Below, piece after piece: positions 57,363-64,000 of a stretch of DNA of 64,000 nt. Both the position numbers and the translations under genes were made by a program. The notes below the pieces were generated by a model, which saw only the letters and a program-made list of their open reading frames with translations, was not told the DNA's origin and did no database searches. The DNA is from Rhodanobacter sp. GTDB taxonomy: Bacteria; Pseudomonadota; Gammaproteobacteria; Xanthomonadales; Rhodanobacteraceae. Numbering within the stretch: the first letter of the stretch is position 1; each line of letters begins with the position of its first letter. The stretch covers positions 124,001 to 188,000 of the forward strand of contig SCRM01000021.1 in assembly GCA_004298045.1 (NCBI GenBank). Direction: 5' to 3'.

Positions 57363-59633
57363 ATGAAGCGTTCGTTGAAATTGCCATTGCTGATCGCATT
57401 GGCTCTCGGCAGCAGCCAGGCCTTGGCGCTCGACTTGGGGCAGATCCAGGTGAAATCAGCGCTGGGCCAGCCCTTGCTTGCCGAGATACCGGTGCAGAAG
57501 GCCACCCCGGCCGAGCTGCAGAAGCTCAGCGTGCAGCTGGCATCCGGCGACGAGTTTGCGCGCGCTGGCGTGAGCGCCGGACGCCCGGCGATCCCGCTGC
57601 ATTTCGAGGTCGTCAGCGGCGAGGGCGGACACAAGGTCATCCGAATCACCAGCCAGACGGCAGTCAACGATCCGTTCCTCGACTTGTTGATCGAGATTCA
57701 TGGTGGCACTGGCAAGAGCGTGCGCGAGTTCACCATCCTGCTTGATCCGCCGGGCACCAATCCGGCGCCGGTGGCGGCGCGCCCGACGGCGCCGAGCCGC
57801 AGCCCGGCTACTGCGGCAGCGCCAGAGCCGCGACCGAAGCGGTCGGCACCAGCCGAAAGCGCGCAACTTGCCAACGGCAAGTTCGGCCCGATCGCGCACG
57901 GACAGACGTTGTCGGCGGTGGCGCGGCGCACGGCGCCGGCCGGCGTCGACCTGAATCAAATGATGCTGGCCCTGAGACAGGCCAACCCCGATGCGTTTTA
58001 TCGCGAAAACATCAATGCGCTGAAAGCCGGCGCCGTGCTGCGGGTGCCGAGCAAGGCCGAGGCCGAAGCCGTGGCGGTCGCCGCAGCGGCTGCCCAGGTG
58101 CGACAGCAAAACGGTGATTGGCGCAGCGGCCGCGTCGCCAGCTCGCCGGTCACGGTCGCCGACGCCGGCACTCGCAGCGCGACATCCAGCTCGCCTGCCA
58201 CAAGTACGGCGCCGAAGAGTGATCATCTCGCGCTGGTGCCGGCAGCCAAGCAGGGGGCGAAGGCTGCGGCGGCGGGCAATGCCGATCACGGCAGCCAGCA
58301 GGATCTGTTGCGCAGCCAAGAGGCTGTCGCCAGCCTGCAACAGCAAAGCGACGACCTGAAATCGCGGTTGAAGGATCTCACCGACATCAACAGCAAGAAC
58401 GCGCACTTGCTGGCATTGAAGGACAACCAGATCGCCGAGTTGCAAGCGAAACTGGCGGCGGCCCGCAAGGCGGCCGGTCTGCCGGCCGAGGCGGTGGCCG
58501 CCAATGCCGCCGCCAGCGCATCGGCGGCACCGGTGCCGGTGGTGGCGGCAAATGCGGCCAAGCCGACTGCGGCCGCCAGTGCGCCAGTCGCGGCCGAGGC
58601 AATGGCGCCTGCCACGACAGGCAGTGCCGAGCCAGTCGCCAGTAAACCGGTGGCGGAAACGCCAGCCGCGGCGGCAAAGACGACACCGCTCAAGCCAACC
58701 ACCACGGCAGCGCAACCGGCTGCGGAAGAACCCTGGTACATGCAGTTGTGGGCGCAGGCACTCGGCGGTGCCATTGTCGTGCTGTTGCTGCTGTTGGCCT
58801 TGCTTGGCAGGCGGCGCGGTCGCAAACCGACCGACAAGGGCTCGAAGGCGGGCGCATCGCTCGCCGATCGCTTTGCCGCCAGCGCGGCAAGCGGTGCCGG
58901 AGATGCGGAGGCGGATGCCGACCCGGAGCAAACCCATCTGCTCGATCAGCTCGCCGAACATCCGGACGACGTCGGCCTGCACCTCGAACTGACGAGCCTG
59001 TATTACGAGCGTCGCGACGTCGAGCATTTCGAGGCTGCGGCCGAAGCCATGCACGTACACGTTGCCGACCCGCATCAGGAGGAGTGGCAAGAAGTAGTGC
59101 GCATGGGGGAAGACCTGACCCCCGCACATCCGCTGTTTGCTCACAAAAACGCGGCGGCAACCGCCGTTGCCGCCGAGCCGGTACCCGGTTTCGATATCGA
59201 TCATTTTGACGCCGACGATGTCACGGCCACCGCGCCAGCGGGCAAGACGGTGCCGGCTTCGGCCGCGCCGTCGTTTCCGAGCGATCCGGTCAAGGTGAGC
59301 GAGTACAACTTCAACTTTGATCTGACGCCTGCGCAGGAAGCGCCAGCGGCGGTTCACGGGGCGGCGGTTGAGCCCGCTGCCGCCAAGTCCGTGCCGACGG
59401 CCGCGCCCGTCTCGGACTGGCACTTCGACGAGCCGGCACCGGTGTCTGACGCGCGGGTACCGGACATCGAAACCTTCAACGACGACCCGGTCGACACCAA
59501 GCTCGATCTTGCGCGCGCCTATCTCGACATGGGCGATCCGGAAGGGGCCAAGGCCATGCTGGAGGAGGTCATGCAGGAAGGCAGCCAGACCCAAAAGGAT
59601 GTGGCCAAGCGCATGATCGACGACTTGCACTGA
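57363..59633 (+). CDS. fimV: FimV/TspA-like polar hub protein
   Basis: A 756-residue inner-membrane protein that organises type IV pili, polarity and cAMP signalling in pseudomonads and relatives. A signal peptide (1-22) is followed by the FimV N-terminal domain ([20 protein letters not shown]). A LysM-like domain (about 180-240, [14 protein letters not shown] and [15 protein letters not shown]) binds peptidoglycan. A coiled coil (about 315-380) and an Ala/Pro/Thr-rich linker follow, then one transmembrane helix (about 462-482) with a basic RRRGRK flank. The cytoplasmic part has TPR-like segments and the FimV C-terminal motif ([19 protein letters not shown]). A GGGGGAG ribosome site precedes the ATG. 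Its place between asd and truA is conserved. Confidence 0.94.
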   Translation: MKRSLKLPLLIALALGSSQALALDLGQIQVKSALGQPLLAEIPVQKATPAELQKLSVQLASGDEFARAGVSAGRPAIPLHFEVVSGEGGHKVIRITSQTAVNDPFLDLLIEIHGGTGKSVREFTILLDPPGTNPAPVAARPTAPSRSPATAAAPEPRPKRSAPAESAQLANGKFGPIAHGQTLSAVARRTAPAGVDLNQMMLALRQANPDAFYRENINALKAGAVLRVPSKAEAEAVAVAAAAAQVRQQNGDWRSGRVASSPVTVADAGTRSATSSSPATSTAPKSDHLALVPAAKQGAKAAAAGNADHGSQQDLLRSQEAVASLQQQSDDLKSRLKDLTDINSKNAHLLALKDNQIAELQAKLAAARKAAGLPAEAVAANAAASASAAPVPVVAANAAKPTAAASAPVAAEAMAPATTGSAEPVASKPVAETPAAAAKTTPLKPTTTAAQPAAEEPWYMQLWAQALGGAIVVLLLLLALLGRRRGRKPTDKGSKAGASLADRFAASAASGAGDAEADADPEQTHLLDQLAEHPDDVGLHLELTSLYYERRDVEHFEAAAEAMHVHVADPHQEEWQEVVRMGEDLTPAHPLFAHKNAAATAVAAEPVPGFDIDHFDADDVTATAPAGKTVPASAAPSFPSDPVKVSEYNFNFDLTPAQEAPAAVHGAAVEPAAAKSVPTAAPVSDWHFDEPAPVSDARVPDIETFNDDPVDTKLDLARAYLDMGDPEGAKAMLEEVMQEGSQTQKDVAKRMIDDLH

Positions 59634-59651
59634 CCGGTGCGGGCAACCAGG

Positions 59652-59684
59652 AACGGGCCGGCTTGCCGGCCCGTTTGCGTTTTT
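59652..59684 (+). terminator. Rho-independent terminator after fimV
   Basis: AACGGGCCGGC (59652-59662) pairs with GCCGGCCCGTT (59665-59675) across a 2-base loop, followed by TGCGTTTTT. It lies 19 bases after the fimV stop. Confidence 0.85.
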
Positions 59685-59740
59685 GTCGCGGCATGGCGGC
59701 GGGCTGCTACGCTGCAGGCTTTCGTGGATTGTGGCGTGGC

Positions 59741-60511
59741 ATGCGCATTGCGTTCGGCATCGAATATGACGGCACCGACTTTCTGGGTTGGCAGCGCTTG
59801 AGCCACGGCGAGACGGTACAGGGCACGGTGGAGCAAGCGCTGTCGCAGGTGGCCTCGCAGCCGGTCACCGTGACCTGCGCCGGGCGCACCGATACCGGCG
59901 TGCACGGCCGTTGCCAGGTGGTGCATTTCGATGCCGAGGTGGCGCGCAGCCTGCGCGCGTGGCAGCTGGGCACCACGTCGAATTTGCCGCCGAGCATCGC
60001 CGTGGTGTGGGCACGAGAGGTCGATCCGGCCTTTCATGCGCGGTTTTCCGCGCGCAGCCGGCGCTATCGCTACAGTCTGCTCAACCGTCCCATTCGCGCT
60101 GCCCTGGACGCGCGTTATGTGACTTGGGAGCGCCTGCCGCTCGATGCCGCGCGCATGCAAGCCGCCGCCCAGGTACTGGTGGGCGAGCATGATTTTTCCG
60201 CGTTTCGCGCCGCGTCCTGTCAGGCGCGGCACGCCCGGCGTTGCGTGCTGGCGGTGCGCGTGCAACGGGAGGGGGACATCGTCATGGTAGATATCGAGGC
60301 CAATGCGTTCCTGCATCACATGGTGCGCAATATCGTCGGCTCGCTGTTGCCGGTCGGGCGCGGGGAGCAGCCGCCGGAGTGGATCGCCGAGCTGCTGGCC
60401 GGACGCGATCGCGAGGTCGCCGGCCCCACCGCGCCGCCCACCGGGCTGACATTCATTGGCCCGCGTTACGAGGCGCATTGGGGCTTGCCTGCGGAGGTGT
60501 GCCAGCCATGA
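59741..60511 (+). CDS. truA: tRNA pseudouridine(38-40) synthase
   Basis: Makes pseudouridine in the anticodon arm of tRNA, 256 residues. It starts [18 protein letters not shown]. The catalytic Asp is in [10 protein letters not shown] (about residue 51). [15 protein letters not shown] and [20 protein letters not shown] are typical of the C-terminal part. The ATG at 59741 is the family start; upstream in-frame codons overlap the fimV terminator. The stop overlaps the trpF start by four bases (ATGA). Confidence 0.96.
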   Translation: MRIAFGIEYDGTDFLGWQRLSHGETVQGTVEQALSQVASQPVTVTCAGRTDTGVHGRCQVVHFDAEVARSLRAWQLGTTSNLPPSIAVVWAREVDPAFHARFSARSRRYRYSLLNRPIRAALDARYVTWERLPLDAARMQAAAQVLVGEHDFSAFRAASCQARHARRCVLAVRVQREGDIVMVDIEANAFLHHMVRNIVGSLLPVGRGEQPPEWIAELLAGRDREVAGPTAPPTGLTFIGPRYEAHWGLPAEVCQP

Positions 60512-61179
60512 CCCGCGTCAAGTGCTGCGGCATGGCCCGGATCGAAGACGCCTTGCTGGCGGCACAACTGGGCGTCGATGCCGTCGGCCTGGTGTTTGCC
60601 GTGCGCAGCAAACGGCGCCTGTCCCCGGCACGGGCACGCGAGATCCGGCTGGCGCTGCCGCCGTTTGTCTCCGTCGTCGCCTTGTTCATGGATGACGCTG
60701 TCGAACTGGTGAACGAAGTCATCGAAGTCGTGCAGCCCGACTTGCTGCAGTTTCACGGCGATGAAACCGACGCATGGTGCGCGCAATTCGGGCGGCCCTA
60801 CATGAAGGCCGTGGCGATGGGAGATGGCGCGGCGGCGTTGCCAAGGCTGCGTGCGTACCCGCAGGCCACAGCGCTGTTGCTGGACGGCCACGCTGGCGGG
60901 CAGACGGGCGGCAGCGGACGTACCTTCGACTGGTCGCTGTTGCCGCGTGACATCCGGCAACCGGTGGTGCTGGCCGGCGGGCTGGATGCCGGCAACGTCG
61001 GCGCTGCCATCACCGCCGTGCGGCCATGGGCGGTGGATGTCGCCAGTGGGGTCGAATCCGCGCCGGGTATCAAGGATGCGCAGCGGATGCGGCAATTTGT
61101 TGCTGCCGTGCGCGCGGCCGATGGCGAAGTGTTGGACCGCGCCGGGCAGCTTCCGGACGGCATGCGCCCGAGCGAGTAA
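60508..61179 (+). CDS. trpF: Phosphoribosylanthranilate isomerase
   Basis: Third step of the tryptophan branch, a TIM barrel of 223 residues. The catalytic Cys is in RVKCCGM (about residue 6-7) and the catalytic Asp in LLLDGHAGG (about 129). [11 protein letters not shown] and [13 protein letters not shown] complete the phosphate-binding segments. A C-terminal ExPGIKD motif ([13 protein letters not shown]) is standard. It overlaps truA by ATGA and lies 12 bases from the end of the convergent trpI-like gene. Confidence 0.97.
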   Translation: MTRVKCCGMARIEDALLAAQLGVDAVGLVFAVRSKRRLSPARAREIRLALPPFVSVVALFMDDAVELVNEVIEVVQPDLLQFHGDETDAWCAQFGRPYMKAVAMGDGAAALPRLRAYPQATALLLDGHAGGQTGGSGRTFDWSLLPRDIRQPVVLAGGLDAGNVGAAITAVRPWAVDVASGVESAPGIKDAQRMRQFVAAVRAADGEVLDRAGQLPDGMRPSE

Positions 61180-61191
61180 TGCCGCCCGGTT

Positions 61192-62082
61192 TCATTCGGC
61201 CGCGAGCTGGTGCGCCAGCCATTGCGCCAACACGTTGACCCGCGCGTCGCCGGGCCGGCGGGTAGCCAGCACCCAGCGCGCCGTCGTTTCACGAAACTCC
61301 CAGGGTGCGATGAGGCGTCGTTTGGCGATGTCATCGGCCACCAGGGCTCGCGGGGCGATCGCCACGCCAAGGCCGGCGGCAGCGGCTTCGAGCAGAAAGT
61401 AGAGATGCGGCAGTGGTTGGGTGGGGTGCAGCGAGGTTGGCGGCAAACCCATCGCCTTGGCCCAGTTGGGCCAGGCTTGCGGGCGGGAGGCGGTCTGCAG
61501 CAAGGGCTCGTCCGCCAGTGCGGAGGGGGGGGCGTCGCGCAGACGCGGGGCGCTGGGGTAACCCGGGCTCAGCACCGGGCCGATGCGCTCGGCCGCGAGC
61601 TCGTGAACCTGCCACCCGCTGGGCCATGGTGGCGCGGCGATCACCAGGCTCGCGTGGACATCAGTGGCGGAGGCCGGGAAGGGCTCATCCTGGGCGGCGA
61701 GGTGCACCGTGAGTTGCGGCAATTCGTGGCGCAGGCGTTCCAGCCGCGGAATGACCCAGCGCGCGAGCACGCTGCCGGAGCAGCCAAGCACGAACGCCGG
61801 TGCGGCCTGCTCTTCGCACAGCTGGTGCCAAGCCTCACGTAACTGGGTGAACGCGCCATGGCATTGTTCCTGCAGTTGCTGGCCCGCCTTGGTGAGGGCT
61901 ACGCCGCGCCCTTGGCGCTCAAACAAGGCGCGCCCGAGGGATTCCTCCAGTGTGCGAATCTGGCGACTGACGGCACCATGGGTGACAAACAGCTCCCGGG
62001 CAGCGAGGCTCATGCTGCCCAAGCGGGCAGCAGCTTCGAACGCGCGCAAGGCGTTCAGCGAGGGCAGGTCACGATTCGACAT
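61192..62082 (-). CDS. trpI: LysR-family regulator, TrpI-like
   Basis: A 296-residue LysR regulator. It begins DLPSLNALRAFEAAARLGS, and the helix-turn-helix region reads ELFVTHGAVSRQIRTLEESL. Both, and the later QTASRPQAWPNWA and HLYFLLEAAAAGLGVAIAP segments, closely resemble TrpI of Pseudomonas, which activates trpBA in response to indoleglycerol phosphate. It diverges from trpB across 112 bases, the same arrangement. A T-N11-A box lies five bases from its start. Assignment is by recognition and context; a different LysR function is unlikely but not excluded. Confidence 0.88.
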   Translation of the reverse strand: MSNRDLPSLNALRAFEAAARLGSMSLAARELFVTHGAVSRQIRTLEESLGRALFERQGRGVALTKAGQQLQEQCHGAFTQLREAWHQLCEEQAAPAFVLGCSGSVLARWVIPRLERLRHELPQLTVHLAAQDEPFPASATDVHASLVIAAPPWPSGWQVHELAAERIGPVLSPGYPSAPRLRDAPPSALADEPLLQTASRPQAWPNWAKAMGLPPTSLHPTQPLPHLYFLLEAAAAGLGVAIAPRALVADDIAKRRLIAPWEFRETTARWVLATRRPGDARVNVLAQWLAHQLAAE

Positions 62083-62086
62083 GATG

Positions 62087-62099
62087 TGAGGTTAACTCA
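62087..62099. promoter_or_regulatory. LysR-type box (T-N11-A) in the trpI-trpB gap
   Basis: TGAGGTTAACTCA is a T-N11-A inverted repeat with TGAG/CTCA arms. It starts five bases from the trpI start codon, so TrpI binding there could repress trpI and help activate trpB. Confidence 0.55.
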
Positions 62100-62158
62100 A
62101 CCTTCGATGCAAGTTCTTCGCTTTTTTGCAGGCACTGGTGCCGATAGGGTGTGAGTAT

Positions 62159-62172
62159 GTGGCATATGCCAC
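62159..62172. promoter_or_regulatory. Perfect 14-base palindrome upstream of trpB
   Basis: GTGGCATATGCCAC lies 22 bases before the trpB ATG. A second dyad, GGCAC-TG-GTGCC, is at 62131-62142. Together with the T-N11-A box they may form the operator of the divergent trpI-trpB promoters; which protein binds them is unknown. Confidence 0.45.
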
Positions 62173-62194
62173 GATGTGTCTTTACGGAGTCGAC

Positions 62195-63406
62195 ATGGCC
62201 GAGGTTCTGGATTTCCACGCCTTCCCCGATGTGCAGGGCCGGTTTGGCCGCTTTGGTGGCAGCTACGTGGCCGAGACATTGATGGCGCCGCTGGCGGCGT
62301 TGACCGAAGCCTATCTGCGTTTGCGCAAGGACCCCGCGTTCATCGCCGAGCTGGACCGCGACCTGGTGCACTACGTGGGCCGCCCCAGCCCGATCTACTT
62401 TGCCGAGCGGCTCACCAGGCACGTTGGCGGCGCGCGCATCGTGCTCAAGCGCGAGGACCTGAACCACACCGGCGCGCACAAGATCAACAACACCGTGGGC
62501 CAGGCGCTGGTGGCGCGCTACATGGGCAAGACCCGCATCATTGCCGAGACCGGCGCCGGCCAGCATGGCGTCGCCAGCGCGACCGTGGCGGCGCGGCTGG
62601 GGCTCAAGTGCGTGGTGTACATGGGCGCCACCGACATCGAGCGGCAGAAGATCAACGTCTACCGCATGAAGATGCTCGGCGCCGAGGTGGTGCCGGTCAC
62701 TTCCGGCTCGCAGACGCTGAAGGATGCCCTGAACGAGGCGATGCGCGACTGGGTCACCAACGTCGCCGACACCTACTACATCATCGGCACCGTTGCCGGC
62801 CCGCATCCGTATCCGATGATGGTGCGCGATTTCAATGCCATCGTCGGGCGCGAGGCGCGTGCGCAAATGCTGGCCGAGTACGGCCGTCTGCCGGACGTGT
62901 TGACGGCGTGCGTCGGTGGCGGTTCCAACGCCATGGGCCTGTTTTACGAGTTCCTGAACGACCGCGACGTGCGTATCGTTGGCGCCGAAGCCGGCGGTGA
63001 CGGCACTGCACCAGGCCACCACGCCGCCTCGCTGTCGCTCGGTCGTCCCGGCGTGCTGCACGGCAATCGCACCTATGTGCTGTGCGACGACAACGGCCAG
63101 ATCACCGAGACGCATTCGGTCTCCGCCGGCCTCGACTACCCCGGCGTCGGCCCCGAGCACGCGTTCCTGAAAGACGCCGGCCGCGCCGAGTACGTGGGCG
63201 TCACCGACGAGGAAGCGCTTGCCGCCTTTCACCTGCTGGCGCACACCGAAGGCATCCTGCCCGCGCTGGAATCCAGCCACGCGGTGGCGCAGGCGATCAA
63301 GCTCGCCCGCGAATACCCGAAGGACGGCATCGTGCTGTGCAACCTGTCGGGGCGCGGCGACAAGGATGTGCACACGATTGCCGCGCGCGAGGGGGTGAGG
63401 ATATGA
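62195..63406 (+). CDS. trpB: Tryptophan synthase beta chain
   Basis: PLP enzyme that condenses indole with serine, 403 residues, partner of TrpA. The PLP Lys is in [10 protein letters not shown] (residue about 96). GSNAMG is the phosphate loop, and ETGAGQHG and GVGPEHAF are conserved. The ATG at 62195 has a GGAG ribosome site and gives the usual start. The end overlaps (ATGA) a short repeat-derived ORF that leads into trpA. It diverges from the TrpI-like gene. Confidence 0.98.
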   Translation: MAEVLDFHAFPDVQGRFGRFGGSYVAETLMAPLAALTEAYLRLRKDPAFIAELDRDLVHYVGRPSPIYFAERLTRHVGGARIVLKREDLNHTGAHKINNTVGQALVARYMGKTRIIAETGAGQHGVASATVAARLGLKCVVYMGATDIERQKINVYRMKMLGAEVVPVTSGSQTLKDALNEAMRDWVTNVADTYYIIGTVAGPHPYPMMVRDFNAIVGREARAQMLAEYGRLPDVLTACVGGGSNAMGLFYEFLNDRDVRIVGAEAGGDGTAPGHHAASLSLGRPGVLHGNRTYVLCDDNGQITETHSVSAGLDYPGVGPEHAFLKDAGRAEYVGVTDEEALAAFHLLAHTEGILPALESSHAVAQAIKLAREYPKDGIVLCNLSGRGDKDVHTIAAREGVRI

Positions 63407-63495
63407 GCGTCGGATATGGGATCCGGGACTCAGCGGAGGCAGGCACGAACCCCGATGGGTACCGGTCATTTTTCTTGCGAGCAAGTGCGCCATGA
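63403..63495 (+). CDS. Repeat-derived 30-codon mini-ORF bridging trpB and trpA
   Basis: A 30-residue ORF (starting [12 protein letters not shown], ending LRASAP) whose ATG overlaps the trpB stop and whose TGA overlaps the trpA ATG, both as ATGA. A purine-rich GAGGGGGTGAGG ribosome site precedes its start, whereas none precedes trpA. It consists almost wholly of a dispersed intergenic repeat. It probably serves translational coupling rather than encoding a functional peptide; this is inference. Confidence 0.45.
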   Translation: MSVGYGIRDSAEAGTNPDGYRSFFLRASAP

Positions 63496-63529
63496 CGAAT
63501 CCCGAATCCCGAATCCCGAATCCCAATCG
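63407..63529. repeat. Stop-adjacent imperfect palindrome, copy 6 (inside trpB-trpA junction)
   Basis: The left arm follows the trpB stop directly (CGGATATGGGATCCGGG). The right arm (63497-63529) has four GAATCCC units in tandem, the reverse complement of GGGATTC. The right arm lies inside the 5' end of trpA. The loop contains a small hairpin, CTTGC-GA-GCAAG. Confidence 0.7.
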
Positions 63530-64000
63530 CATCGACACCCGCTTCGCCCACCTCAAGGCCAACCATCGCGCCGGGCTCATTCCCTTCATTACGGCCGGCG
63601 ATCCGGCACCCGCGCACACCGTCGCGCTGATGCATGCGTTGGTTGCGGCCGGTGCGGATGCGATCGAGTTGGGGGTGCCGTTCTCCGATCCGATGGCCGA
63701 CGGCCCGGTAATCCAGCATGCGAGCGAGCGTGCCATTGCCAACGGCGTCGGCCTGGCCGACGTGCTCGGCTGGGTACACGCGTTTCGCGAGCGCGACAGC
63801 GACACTCCGGTGGTGCTCATGGGTTATTTGAATCCGGTCGAGATTCACGGCTACGAGCGCTTTGCGCAGGAGGCTGCCGCTGCGGGCGTGGACGGCGTAT
63901 TGCTGGTCGATTGCCCACTGGAGGAATCCGCCGTGCTCGCGCCACTGCGCGCGGCAGGGCTGCACCAGATTCTGCTGGCCGCGCCGACCACCGCGCCAGA
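63492..64000 (+). CDS. trpA: Tryptophan synthase alpha chain (3' end cut by window), with repeat-encoded N-terminus
   Basis: Splits indoleglycerol phosphate to indole, partner of TrpB. About 169 of the usual 265-270 residues are in the window. Catalytic Glu is in [16 protein letters not shown] and Asp in [25 protein letters not shown] and [11 protein letters not shown] are conserved. Relatives begin close to RID(A/S)RF; here an extra [12 protein letters not shown] precedes it, encoded by the tandem GAATCCC units of a dispersed repeat. The start has no ribosome site and overlaps the stop of a bridging mini-ORF, so translation probably depends on coupling. Confidence 0.95.
   Translation, partial: MTNPESRIPNPNRIDTRFAHLKANHRAGLIPFITAGDPAPAHTVALMHALVAAGADAIELGVPFSDPMADGPVIQHASERAIANGVGLADVLGWVHAFRERDSDTPVVLMGYLNPVEIHGYERFAQEAAAAGVDGVLLVDCPLEESAVLAPLRAAGLHQILLAAPTTAP

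Noticed and set aside
57456-59630. 724-codon ORF opposite fimV
   Set aside because: Arg/Gly/His-rich antisense frame over a well-defined fimV.
63496-63529. Tandem GAATCCC units as a possible CRISPR or VNTR locus
   Set aside because: Only four 7-base units with no spacers; they are one arm of the dispersed palindrome.

Overview
The window is GC-rich chromosomal DNA, densely packed with short intergenic gaps. It looks like a gammaproteobacterium of the Xanthomonadales (Lysobacterales), most like Rhodanobacteraceae or Xanthomonadaceae. The reasons are the clusters metG-rnfB(solo)-nth, prmB-aroC-asd-fimV-truA-trpF-trpI/trpBA and folP-glmM...tpiA-secG-tRNA-Leu, the group-typical protein sequences, and GGGATTCGGGA-type intergenic repeats. 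The assignment is by recognition only; no database search was possible. I see no rRNA, insertion sequence, prophage, CRISPR array or plasmid gene. Most of the window is core genome with a few accessory genes.

Layout. 1-6.6 kb: an efflux outer-membrane lipoprotein (cut by the window edge), a YnfM-like MFS transporter, a lipoprotein phosphodiesterase, a small Gln-rich exported protein, and the DNA alkylation-repair pair alkA-ogt. 6.8-14.4 kb: a GDSL esterase, urocanase (hutU) followed by an Mrr-type restriction endonuclease, a glycine-zipper protein, a CPA2 antiporter and an MdtD-like exporter. 14.6-25.7 kb: rnk, ligA-epmA, aqpZ, an MHS-family symporter, a DUF2461 protein, sbcB, orn-folP and glmM. 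25.9-29.8 kb: two putative 2-oxoglutarate/iron dioxygenases and an SDR lie between glmM and tpiA-secG-tRNA-Leu(GAG). 30.2-36.0 kb: phosphate uptake (pstSCAB-phoU, behind a clear triple PHO box), rnt and a DUF2501 protein. 36.1-45.1 kb: nth-rnfB-metG, DUF2147, apbC, dcd, a lipoprotein, HIT, dienelactone hydrolase and ADP-ribosylglycohydrolase genes. 45.2-51.2 kb: greB and yjgR, an MltD-like transglycosylase, and a PAP2 phosphatase overlapping a GT4 glycosyltransferase. 51.3-64 kb: psd diverging from prmB, a GNAT gene, aroC, a 2-hydroxyacid dehydrogenase, asd, a coiled-coil protein, fimV, truA, trpF, and trpI diverging from trpBA.

How the genes work together. pstSCAB-phoU form one phosphate-responsive unit. 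alkA and ogt are a tandem alkylation-damage pair. trpF, trpB and trpA, with the TrpI-like regulator, form the late tryptophan branch fed by chorismate from aroC. asd supplies the aspartate-family branch. secG and tRNA-Leu are probably co-transcribed.

The most interesting signal is a dispersed imperfect palindrome whose G-rich arm begins 0-7 bases after a stop codon at all six places where I found it. Between trpB and trpA this element forms a 30-codon mini-ORF, linked to both neighbours by ATGA overlaps, and it also encodes the extra N-terminus of TrpA. Other notable signals are an SD-sequestering hairpin before the GT4 gene, a long hairpin between pstS and pstC, and a non-ATG start for pstS.
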